From positions 1 to 7,004 of the forward strand of contig JAHRVZ010000210.1 in assembly GCA_019090405.1 (NCBI GenBank): a DNA stretch of 7,004 nt, given 5' to 3'. Under the pieces are notes generated by a model. It was not told where the DNA came from. It worked only from the letters and a program-made list of their open reading frames with translations, and did not search any database. This document shows positions 1-6,632 of this stretch, piece after piece. Position 1 is the first letter of the stretch; each line of letters starts with the position of its first letter. Position numbers and translations under genes: made by a program. This DNA comes from Paracoccaceae bacterium (GTDB lineage Bacteria; Pseudomonadota; Alphaproteobacteria; Rhodobacterales; Rhodobacteraceae).

Positions 1-99
1 AATTCTTTCACTACCTGAGTTTAGTGCCGTTCGTGTACAGACGTTCAGACGCCACTGTCAAGATTTTGACCCGTTGGGGTGTCAGGAAAGACCTGCGCG

Positions 100-1212
100 T
101 CAGAATTTCCAGCGAGCGCCGATCAGGACGGACGAAATGTCCTGATAGCTTATTCCCGGTTCAGACAGCTCGTAACTCCGTACGGACAAATAAACGTCGA
201 CTCCGACGTCGTGGAATTTCTGGACGACGGCAAACCCATAGGTACTGGACTGCGATCCCGTGCTCAAAGCAGTGTCATTGCCGGAATAATAGTCGATAGA
301 TAATGCGGTGTTCCCATATGGAAGCCATTGGCCGATATACCCCAACTTGATATATCCGTATTGTCCACCATTTTCCCGGTTACCGCCTGCAATTGTGGCA
401 TTGAACCCGGAATCGTGTAGCAAACTGAATGACCCGATAACTTCATCATAGTTCGTGCCAGGAGCCGGTTCGACATGTGCATATGCAATCGCGCCCTGCA
501 TTTTGACCGGGCCACTTTCGCCTGTGTAGCGCAACGCGATGCTGCCTACTTTGAGGTCCGAACTTTGATTCAGAATCTCTTCGCCATATGAGGCCGCGGC
601 CGTAAAGCCACTGAAACTGGGCGTGTCATAACGGATACGCCCGCGTCGGCCACCATCATAGTTTGGCATTGCCGCCCCGATCGAATTTGTAGACAAAGCC
701 CCCCCTGAGGTGCGGAATACGTAGCTCCCCGCTGAACCAGCAATCCAGCTATAAGTGGCGACAGTCGTTTCGGAAAGATCCACTTCGGCGGCGCCGTCAT
801 GAGCGACGCTGCCCTGACCAATCGAAAACGTACCTGCGGTATCAGTTTTAAGTGAAATATCAATTTTTCGGATACTTGTGCGTTTTAGATCCCACGCATC
901 AGGGACAAAGGTCTGGCTGACCGAACTTGATTGCCGGAATCCTAACGCTGTTTCAAAATTAAAGGAAAAAAGACCAGCGTCTGTTGGTTGACGAAACCAA
1001 TATCCGACACGACTGTTGGAATTGGCGTTGTCCACCAGATTGTCATAGCTCGCAACCCCATCATCAACACCCTGATAGGCAGGGTTTAACTGGCCATAAA
1101 ACAGGCTATAGCCGCCACTATTGTTGTCATAACGGAATTCAGCGGCGGCTGGTGTGCCGCAAATAACAACCAGTGCAAGGGCCGTTGCGGAACGAATGCT
1201 GTTGATTAACAT
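100..1212 (-). CDS. Outer-membrane porin of the alphaproteobacterial type, 370 aa
   Basis: This is probably a beta-barrel porin that lets small solutes diffuse across the outer membrane. Residues 1-24 form a Sec signal peptide: a short basic start, a hydrophobic core (ALALVVICG) and cleavage expected after PAAA, before EFRYDN. The mature part is rich in alternating polar/aromatic beta strands and Gly/Ser/Asn turns. It contains the stretch RYDTPSFSGFTAAASYGEE, typical of Porin_4-like proteins, and ends in ARWKF; a C-terminal Phe is the usual outer-membrane assembly signal. The frame stays open upstream to 1608, but that extension would read antisense through the tRNA gene and bury the signal peptide, so the ATG at 1212 is chosen. 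The ribosome site there is weak (GTGAG about 7 nt upstream). The gene is divergent from selC and appears monocistronic. No clear terminator is seen in positions 1-99. Transported substrate is unknown. The class is fairly sure, the specificity is not. Confidence 0.82.
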   Translation of the reverse strand: MLINSIRSATALALVVICGTPAAAEFRYDNNSGGYSLFYGQLNPAYQGVDDGVASYDNLVDNANSNSRVGYWFRQPTDAGLFSFNFETALGFRQSSSVSQTFVPDAWDLKRTSIRKIDISLKTDTAGTFSIGQGSVAHDGAAEVDLSETTVATYSWIAGSAGSYVFRTSGGALSTNSIGAAMPNYDGGRRGRIRYDTPSFSGFTAAASYGEEILNQSSDLKVGSIALRYTGESGPVKMQGAIAYAHVEPAPGTNYDEVIGSFSLLHDSGFNATIAGGNRENGGQYGYIKLGYIGQWLPYGNTALSIDYYSGNDTALSTGSQSSTYGFAVVQKFHDVGVDVYLSVRSYELSEPGISYQDISSVLIGARWKF

Positions 1213-1241
1213 GACAATACTCACTTTCACTATTTTGAATG

Positions 1242-1274
1242 TTGCCGGTCTTTGGTCAGAAAATAACCCGGCAA
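1242..1274. repeat. Inverted repeat TTGCCGG-N19-CCGGCAA upstream of the porin gene
   Basis: Two perfect 7-bp arms (1242-1248 and 1268-1274) are separated by 19 bp, about 30-60 bp upstream of the porin ATG. As DNA this could be a two-half-site operator with a centre-to-centre distance of 26 bp. As RNA it would be a weak, large-loop hairpin in the porin leader. The repeat is seen directly; any function is inference. Confidence 0.4.
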
Positions 1275-1430
1275 TCCCGGACACTCTGTTAGGAAATTTT
1301 GGGATCATTTTGTTTGAATTGCAACCCTTCGGATTCGCATATTCCGCAGAACGTCCATTTTTTGGCTTTGCACTGTATGGGCACATCGTTTTACGATTTG
1401 TTTTGGAACTGGCAATCCCGAACCGGAAAC

Positions 1431-1459
1431 TTGTCCGAACAAAAGAAACTGCATATGAA
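1431..1459 (+). promoter_or_regulatory. Candidate promoter of selC
   Basis: TTGTCC (1431-1436) and TATGAA (1454-1459) are separated by exactly 17 bp and each matches four of six consensus bases of a vegetative promoter. Transcription would begin near 1466, about 20 nt before the mature tRNA end. An overlapping alternative -10, TACAAT (1460-1465, five of six matches), has no good -35 at the right distance. The direct repeat at 1411-1420 lies just upstream. Prediction is from sequence and position only. Confidence 0.45.
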
Positions 1460-1484
1460 TACAATTCCGTACGATCAAAATTCC

Positions 1485-1580
1485 GGATAGGAATCGCACC
1501 CCGGTGGGGCGCGCGGTTTTCAAAACCGTCGAGGGGCGTAGGACGTCTCTGGTGGGTTCGACTCCCACTCCTTTCCGCCA
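1485..1580 (+). tRNA. selC: Selenocysteine tRNA, tRNA-Sec(UCA)
   Basis: This tRNA reads in-frame UGA as selenocysteine once it is serylated and converted by SelA. The 96-nt gene folds as a tRNA-Sec. The acceptor stem has 8 bp (1485-1492 with 1569-1576), then discriminator G1577 and an encoded CCA (1578-1580). The anticodon stem is 1513-1517 with 1525-1529, and the loop TTTCAAA carries TCA at 1520-1522. The long variable arm (1532-1539 with 1543-1550) has 8 bp including two G-U pairs. The T arm has 5 bp (1552-1556 with 1564-1568) around TTCGACT. The 8+5 acceptor/T branch and the CGGT D loop match bacterial tRNA-Sec. Two oddities are visible: T1488 faces T1573 in the acceptor stem, and A1498 is bulged or mispaired in the otherwise 6-bp D stem. 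selB follows on the same strand 161 bp downstream, which strongly supports the identity. Confidence 0.96.
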
Positions 1581-1741
1581 ACTTCTTAGGGAACTCCCTT
1601 GACGACATTCTTTGATCGCCTTTGCTGTATGCCGACTATGGTCAATTGTCATACCACCTGCTTGGCAGCCACGACCGCCGCCGACACCAAAAATAGCGAG
1701 CGGCCTTTGGCTTTCGGGCGTTATATGTCGGGGAAACAGCG

Positions 1742-3679
1742 ATGATTGTCGGCACCGCAGGACATATCGACCACGGTAAAACGTCGCTGATAAAGGCCTT
1801 GACGGGTGTCGCCACGGACAGGCTGAAAGAAGAAAAAGCGCGTGGGATCAGTATTGAACTTGGCTTTGCCTATGCAGAAGTCCCTGACAGTGCATCTCAG
1901 GGGCGGCCCGAAGGTGACATAGTTGGCTTTGTTGACGTTCCGGGGCACGAAAGGTTTGTACGCACGATGGTGGCCGGGGCGGCTGGCATTGACTTTGCTT
2001 TGCTGGTGGTTGCGGCTGATGACGGTGTTATGCCGCAAACCCAAGAGCATCTGCAGGTTCTTGACCTTCTGGGTATCAACGAAGGTGTCGTTGCCTTGAA
2101 TAAGGTAGATCTGGTTGATGACACGCGCAGACTCAATGTCGAAAAACAGATCCGAGATATGCTCGTGGGCACTTTGCTTGAAGGCATCGACATCCTGCCC
2201 GTATCGGTGGTGCAAAAGACCGGCATCGCGGAACTAAAGCAACGGCTTTTTGATGAGTCCGCCAGCCGACCTGAGAAACCAATAACTGGTACCTTTAGGT
2301 TAGCGGTTGATCGGTGTTTCACAATGCAGGGTGCGGGCACGATCGTCACGGGGTTGGTGCGATCAGGACGCATAGCCGTCGGCGACAAAGTACTGGTTCT
2401 GCCTTTGGGTCTTAACGTTCGTGTTCGTTCTTTGCATGTTCAGGGGCGGCAAAGCCGTATCGGGCTGGCAGGTCAACGATGCGCTCTTAATCTTGTGGGC
2501 ATTGATAAAACTGACCTTGGTCGCGGCGATTGGTTGGTTGATATCAATAGTACCGGCGTGACGTCGCGCTTTGATGCTGAAATGAAACTGCTTTCCTCTG
2601 AGAAAACCCCGATACGGACATGGTTACCTGTACACCTGCATGTTGGCACAACCCGTGTCCCTGCGCGCGTCGTCCTGCTTGAAGGAAACCAGCTTATGCC
2701 GGGTGGCAAGGCCTTGGTCCAAATTGTCACTGACCATCCGCTGCCGATTGTATTTGGTGATTTGTTTGTCGTTCGTGACGCCAGCGCCCGTCGTACAATG
2801 GGCGGAGGACATGTTATTGACCCTCGGGCCTCTGGTTACAGACGACTTAGTTCTTGGAGGCAGGCCACCCGCGAGGCGCTTCGTGAACCGGATTCAGCTT
2901 TGGCTCTCGACAATTTATTGTCTCTTTCACCGGGCATTGTTGATTTGAACGGATTTGTTGCCGATCGCGGGTTGTCTGATGCAGAAACCCAACTGACGCT
3001 CGAATTGTTGCAACCTGTGGTCTATTCGGTCAGCGGCAATGAATATGTCGCGCATCCTTACAGTATCGCCGCGCTTGATGAGATCATAGTGAAGCAAATC
3101 GCGACCTTTCACTCTGACAATCCGGACCTTTCTGGAATGCCCACAACCCAATTGCACGCTAATATCGAAACGCAAATATCAAAGGCCACCTTTGAGATCG
3201 CAATCGCCATTCTGGTTGAACGGGGCAGCGTTGTGGTCGAAGCCGGCAGCGTGCGATTGCCGACTCATACTTTGGGTATCCGGGCCGCCGATCAGCAACT
3301 CTGGGATCAGATATCGACAATTCTGGAACCTAGGCGCCACAATCCACCACCCGTGCGCGAACTGGCAGAACAGATGTCGCAGCCGACTTCAGAAGTTCGA
3401 AAGGTTTGCAAAACCATCGTGCGCATAGGGGAATTGGTCGAGGTGGGAAAAGACCGTTTTTATTTGACTGCCGCTCTGGCTGAATTGGGGGAACTGGCGC
3501 ATGAGGTCGCAAAAGCAAGCGATGACGATACATTTACGCTGGCTGAATTCAGGGATGCAGCAGGTTGCAGCAGAACAATCGCTTTGCAGGTGCTCGAATA
3601 TTTTGATCGCCGTGGAATCACCGGAAGACGGGGCGATGTAAGGTTTGCTTCAAAGGCACCAAAAGACGTCTTTCAGTGA
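1742..3679 (+). CDS. selB: Selenocysteine-specific translation elongation factor SelB, 645 aa
   Basis: SelB is a cytoplasmic EF-Tu-like GTPase that delivers selenocysteyl-tRNA to ribosomes halted at a UGA followed by a SECIS hairpin. GTPase motifs are intact: GHIDHGKT (7-14), the RGISIEL switch region (34-40), DVPGH (65-69) and NKVD (120-123). The EF-Tu-like beta-barrel domains follow, with the typical VDRCFTMQGAGTIVTG stretch from about residue 189. The C-terminal part (about 365-645) consists of winged-helix modules. The last of these, with FRDAAG, QVLEYFDRRGITGRRGD, closely resembles the SECIS-binding wing of E. coli SelB (614 aa), so the protein is full length. The ATG at 1742 is supported by GGGGA 7 nt upstream and by the motif register at the N-terminus. 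selC lies just upstream on the same strand; no selA is adjacent. The gene meets the phosphodiesterase gene tail to tail. Confidence 0.98.
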   Translation: MIVGTAGHIDHGKTSLIKALTGVATDRLKEEKARGISIELGFAYAEVPDSASQGRPEGDIVGFVDVPGHERFVRTMVAGAAGIDFALLVVAADDGVMPQTQEHLQVLDLLGINEGVVALNKVDLVDDTRRLNVEKQIRDMLVGTLLEGIDILPVSVVQKTGIAELKQRLFDESASRPEKPITGTFRLAVDRCFTMQGAGTIVTGLVRSGRIAVGDKVLVLPLGLNVRVRSLHVQGRQSRIGLAGQRCALNLVGIDKTDLGRGDWLVDINSTGVTSRFDAEMKLLSSEKTPIRTWLPVHLHVGTTRVPARVVLLEGNQLMPGGKALVQIVTDHPLPIVFGDLFVVRDASARRTMGGGHVIDPRASGYRRLSSWRQATREALREPDSALALDNLLSLSPGIVDLNGFVADRGLSDAETQLTLELLQPVVYSVSGNEYVAHPYSIAALDEIIVKQIATFHSDNPDLSGMPTTQLHANIETQISKATFEIAIAILVERGSVVVEAGSVRLPTHTLGIRAADQQLWDQISTILEPRRHNPPPVRELAEQMSQPTSEVRKVCKTIVRIGELVEVGKDRFYLTAALAELGELAHEVAKASDDDTFTLAEFRDAAGCSRTIALQVLEYFDRRGITGRRGDVRFASKAPKDVFQ

Positions 3680-3727
3680 TCCGTTGACGACAGACAAGCA
3701 TGGCAGCATAGCAAACAGACATTATAG
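3680..3727. other. Convergent intergenic gap between selB and the phosphodiesterase gene
   Basis: These 48 bp separate two facing stop codons. They hold a short imperfect tandem repeat (AGCATGGC then AGCATAGC) but no G+C-rich hairpin with a T run, so no intrinsic terminator can be named for either gene. Termination may be Rho-dependent or lie within the opposing gene. Confidence 0.5.
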
Positions 3728-5566
3728 TTACGGGCTGGCATCGCGGTAGTTTGCAGTATTCAATTGAACACCAAAAACATCGGCAAGCACCAATAGGAAC
3801 CGCTCTGGGGTGCTAAGCTCGGCCCTGAGTTCAAGAACAGTTCTCGCCAAGGCAGGTTCGTCAGTTATGATCCCGTCAACTCCGCGTGACATCATGTTCG
3901 ACATATCCAGAGGGTCATTGATGGTCCAAACATAGATGTCCTTTCCTTCGTTATGCACGTCATCAATCAACGATTGCGACAGGCTGGCTCCGTTCACGGC
4001 AACAAAATCAGTGTTCAGCTTTGCCAGATTTCCGATTGAGGCAGTCGCCAGAACACCCGATCGCCAATCGGGCCGCAGCGTCTTCATTTTTTCTACTGCG
4101 GGGTATTTCAAGGACATCGTTGCAATGTTCGCCGTCATATCAGTTGCTTCGACTATCTTTGCCACGCGGTTTTCCAGATCGACGTCATGGCCATAATATT
4201 TCAGCTCTATCAGAACGTTGGACCTGCCTTTGGCCTCAAGCAGAACATCACGCAACAATGGCGTTCTTTCTTTTGCAAACTCCGGGTCAAACCAACTGCC
4301 AATGTCGATGTCGGCCAAATCCTCCATGGTGGCATCCCAAACTTTGAGATCGACCAGCGATAGTTTCATGAAATCGCTGTCGTGCACCACGATCACTTTG
4401 TTATCCGCGGTCTCTTGTACGTCGATTTCAACCCAGTCCGCACCATCGTCCAGCGCCTTGCGGATCGAGGCCATTGTGTTTTCAGGCCGATCACCTGCGG
4501 CACCTCGATGTGCGATAATCTCGACACTGTCGTTTGTTTGAATCCTGTCAACAAGGGCCATTCCCGACGCGATTCCCACACCGCAGGCGACCAGAATTCC
4601 GACTGCCACCCAACGTAATGAAAATGATAATTGCACTTCGTTTGGATTGCTTTTTGCGTGAACTCGGTCAAGATCGAAGTAACTAATAAGAAGACAAGCC
4701 AGAGCGCCGTTTGAAATCGAGACCAGGACGACCCCGGCCAAAGACCAAAGCGATACGGCAACGATCACTATCAACAAAACTGACTTTAACGACTCGCTGT
4801 CAACCGAGAGGAATCGAACAACAATACCAACGATCGCCGCCATCAATGATGCAATTGCCACCCGGATTGCCAGCCAGCCAGCCACTTGTTTCAAAAGTGA
4901 CAGTCGGTGACCTTTCATCCGGCGTGCACTGTCTGCAAAGACCTTGATCGGGTTGGCTTTGTCAAACAACACCAAGTGCAGTGACACCGCCCAAGACAAC
5001 AACCGGTTGAGCAGGACAATAGCAAGAATCGCAACAACAACGCCAATAATGGACGCTGCGATATAGAAATCCGGCGGGCGGTTCGAAAGGTAATAGTTGA
5101 TGTCAAATTGCGTGAGGAATCGTTTTGCCACAAGAAGGCCAACAACCACAAAGGGCGCGGCAATTGCCGTGACACGCAAGATCAAAAGAAATGCGTAAAT
5201 GAACAGAGCCTTCAGTCGACCGGTCAGAATGATTGCATTGTTTCGAAGCGCCAGAAGTGTTCCCGGCTGATCATTGTAAATAACCAATGTGATCATCGCA
5301 AAGCTAAGAACGGATATCACCGCCACGATGCTTAGCACACCAATTGCCGCAATGCCCCCAACCGGAGTCAGCAAAAACCATGCGATGTCCTGATCTGTCA
5401 GTGCGCTTTGATCAGACAGGGATACAGCCAGATTGATCAATAGACCAACCGCCGGTGTCAAAATTGCAAGGGCAATCAGCCGGAACGTCAATACCGTGCT
5501 GATCATGGTAACTCTGCTCGACCATGCCTGCGAATAGGCGGACACTACTGTTTGAATTGTCGTCAT
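3728..5566 (-). CDS. Membrane-fused glycerophosphodiester phosphodiesterase, 612 aa
   Basis: The predicted reaction is hydrolysis of glycerophosphodiesters to glycerol-3-phosphate and an alcohol; the true substrate could also be a lipid-linked polymer. Residues 1-340 form a multi-pass membrane region with about seven or eight hydrophobic segments (near 25-47, 61-93, 117-147, 168-190, 230-252, 263-296, 317-337), resembling the GPDPase membrane domain. A GDPD catalytic domain follows (about 348-580). It has HRG (353-355), PENT (361-364), E380 and D382 as metal ligands, second catalytic H395 with D396, E454 and K456 in the ELK motif, VWTIND (546-551) and DGIITDEP (564-571), so the active site is complete. 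The last 30 residues are extra. The start at 5566 has a weak ribosome site (AAGG). ATG at 5506 (Met21) is an alternative, but residues 1-20 look like part of the membrane domain's first amphipathic helix. The L,D-transpeptidase gene lies 171 bp upstream on the same strand; an operon is possible but unproven. Confidence 0.95.
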   Translation of the reverse strand: MTTIQTVVSAYSQAWSSRVTMISTVLTFRLIALAILTPAVGLLINLAVSLSDQSALTDQDIAWFLLTPVGGIAAIGVLSIVAVISVLSFAMITLVIYNDQPGTLLALRNNAIILTGRLKALFIYAFLLILRVTAIAAPFVVVGLLVAKRFLTQFDINYYLSNRPPDFYIAASIIGVVVAILAIVLLNRLLSWAVSLHLVLFDKANPIKVFADSARRMKGHRLSLLKQVAGWLAIRVAIASLMAAIVGIVVRFLSVDSESLKSVLLIVIVAVSLWSLAGVVLVSISNGALACLLISYFDLDRVHAKSNPNEVQLSFSLRWVAVGILVACGVGIASGMALVDRIQTNDSVEIIAHRGAAGDRPENTMASIRKALDDGADWVEIDVQETADNKVIVVHDSDFMKLSLVDLKVWDATMEDLADIDIGSWFDPEFAKERTPLLRDVLLEAKGRSNVLIELKYYGHDVDLENRVAKIVEATDMTANIATMSLKYPAVEKMKTLRPDWRSGVLATASIGNLAKLNTDFVAVNGASLSQSLIDDVHNEGKDIYVWTINDPLDMSNMMSRGVDGIITDEPALARTVLELRAELSTPERFLLVLADVFGVQLNTANYRDASP

Positions 5567-5604
5567 TAAGTATCGGCCTTGTGGGTCTGAAGATAATCCA
5601 AACA

Positions 5605-5631
5605 GACCTGCAGGTCGCTAGTTGCTGCAAC
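5605..5631. repeat. Two adjacent palindromes upstream of the phosphodiesterase gene
   Basis: GACCTGCAGGTC (5605-5616) is a perfect 12-bp palindrome, and GTTGC-T-GCAAC (5621-5631) is a perfect 5-bp inverted repeat around one base. They sit 40-65 bp upstream of the phosphodiesterase ATG, where an operator would be expected. The symmetry is certain; a regulatory role is inferred. Confidence 0.4.
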
Positions 5632-5678
5632 GGAATAATGGAAATCAAGTTTCAAGAAAGATTCTCCGGTGGATTGTA

Positions 5679-5703
5679 CTTTGGATCGGGCCTTCGTCCA
5701 AAG
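5679..5703 (-). terminator. Hairpin downstream of the L,D-transpeptidase gene, possible attenuator or processing stem
   Basis: CTTTGGA (5679-5685) and TCCAAAG (5697-5703) pair perfectly over 7 bp, with a possible two-pair extension (C5687-G5696, G5688-C5695) past a bulge. On the minus strand it lies about 35-60 nt after the transpeptidase stop. No T run follows on either strand, so it is not a canonical intrinsic terminator. It may stabilise the 3' end or be a regulatory stem. Confidence 0.3.
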
Positions 5704-5737
5704 CGGTGCACGGCTTACCGTCTGATCTGAACCAACG

Positions 5738-6334
5738 CTATCCTTCGCTGGGCAGGTCCGCCGGGTAAAGGAAAACACGGGTCTGTAGCGGCACCCGATT
5801 GTAAAGGTCGATGACTTGGTCGTTCACTAATCTGGCGCAACCATTTGAAACACGTTGCGCGATTGTTTTTGCGTCATTGGTTCCGTGGACTCGCAAGAAT
5901 GTGTCGCCGCGCCCCGGCTGGAACAGGTAAAGCGCTCTGGAACCAAGAGGGTTGGCTATACCGCCGGGCATTCCATCCGCATATCGTGCATAACTTTGAG
6001 GACTACGCTCGATCATTTCTGGGGTGGGCGTCCAGCTTGGCCAGGACTTTTTGGCACCAACATAGAATTCCCCGGCTTCATACAAACCGGGCCGTCCGAT
6101 GCCTACGGTATAGCGAATCGCCTTATTCTTGGGCAGCGTCCAATAGAGCGCGAACTGCGCTGGATCGACATGAATTTCGTATGGGGAAAAGTCATTCTTG
6201 ATCCGGACCTCACGCGGCAGGTATGCCTCTGGCAGCCCATAGTCAGGGATTGCCTCATCCTGCGCTAACACCGATTGCCCACCGATCAACGTGGCAAATG
6301 CCACCCCGGACCCAAGAAATTTCCTTCGCTTCAT
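5738..6334 (-). CDS. Exported L,D-transpeptidase (YkuD / ErfK-YbiS family), 198 aa
   Basis: The predicted role is in the periplasm: forming 3-3 peptidoglycan cross-links or attaching peptides or proteins to diaminopimelate through a cysteine acyl-enzyme. The YkuD catalytic motif is intact: H150-G-T-N153, then S163-N-G-C-A-R168 with nucleophile Cys166. The N-terminus MKRRKFLGSG followed by a hydrophobic stretch to AQ25 is a signal peptide with a twin-arginine-like RRxFL pattern; cleavage is expected near SVLAQ. The catalytic domain fills roughly residues 50-191, with no LysM or peptidoglycan-binding repeat, so this is a minimal single-domain enzyme. The ATG at 6334 is supported by GGAGGG 8 nt upstream, the best ribosome site in the window. 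A TAAAAT hexamer (6364-6369, minus strand) could be its -10, but no convincing -35 accompanies it. Exact cross-linking activity cannot be read from sequence. Confidence 0.94.
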   Translation of the reverse strand: MKRRKFLGSGVAFATLIGGQSVLAQDEAIPDYGLPEAYLPREVRIKNDFSPYEIHVDPAQFALYWTLPKNKAIRYTVGIGRPGLYEAGEFYVGAKKSWPSWTPTPEMIERSPQSYARYADGMPGGIANPLGSRALYLFQPGRGDTFLRVHGTNDAKTIAQRVSNGCARLVNDQVIDLYNRVPLQTRVFLYPADLPSEG

Positions 6335-6632
6335 GCTTGTAGCCCTCCAGTTTCAACAAAGATATTTTACAGCAATTCGCCGTGGGTCAGTCCCTTTTCG
6401 CTTTGGCAAACAATTTTTAACCAACCTGTGGGCGTCACATCCTTTTCGCACTCACGCGACCCTTATAACCGACATTCCCCAAGTTGAACGCCCTTCCTTC
6501 TAAATTGCTGTAGTTTGGCGCGCCGATCAAGAGATGCTTGCAACTTTCGTTAAAAGTGTAAGAAAAACCAGTCGCACCTTGGTCCCAAATCTTTTGACAT
6601 GCGTTGTTTTGGCCAAATTTGTATTCTGAACT
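6335..6632. other. Intergenic region of about 300 bp between the L,D-transpeptidase and LuxR-type genes
   Basis: No coding region with family resemblance was found here. It contains the strong ribosome site and weak -10 of the transpeptidase gene (6344-6369), the 8-bp palindrome GGCGCGCC (6517-6524) and the 10-bp palindrome TTTGGCCAAA (6608-6617) just after the LuxR-type stop. TTGACA (6593-6598) on the plus strand lacks a partner -10 and has no plus-strand gene to serve. No hairpin with a T run was identified. Confidence 0.5.

Noticed and set aside
100..102. TGA stop codons as possible selenocysteine codons, given selC and selB in the window (the porin stop was checked)
   Set aside because: The porin TGA follows the expected terminal WKF and is soon followed by another TGA with no continuing domain. 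The other genes are full length for their families or, for the LuxR-type gene, end past the complete domain; no selenoprotein is visible.
1485..1580. selC as an integration hotspot with a genomic island attached
   Set aside because: No integrase gene and no repeat of the tRNA 3' end were seen in the window; the downstream neighbour is selB, as expected for an undisturbed locus.
1588..1599. AGGG-AACT-CCCT dyad just after the tRNA as a terminator
   Set aside because: The stem is only 4 bp and no T run follows, so it cannot be called an intrinsic terminator; selC and selB might even be co-transcribed.
1213..1608. N-terminal extension of the porin reading frame by 132 codons to an ATG at 1608
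   Set aside because: The extension runs antisense through the tRNA-Sec gene and puts a clear signal peptide in mid-protein; the ATG at 1212 is the sensible start.
1154..1615. Plus-strand reading frame of 153 codons spanning the porin/selC gap
   Set aside because: It overlaps the porin start and reads right through the tRNA gene; the translation has no recognisable domain.
1897..2388. Long minus-strand frame antisense to selB
   Set aside because: It is a shadow of the selB coding sequence with low-complexity Ser/Thr/Pro-rich translation and no domain signature.
6593..6598. Perfect -35 hexamer TTGACA on the plus strand
   Set aside because: No acceptable -10 lies 16-18 bp downstream and there is no plus-strand gene to the right within the window.
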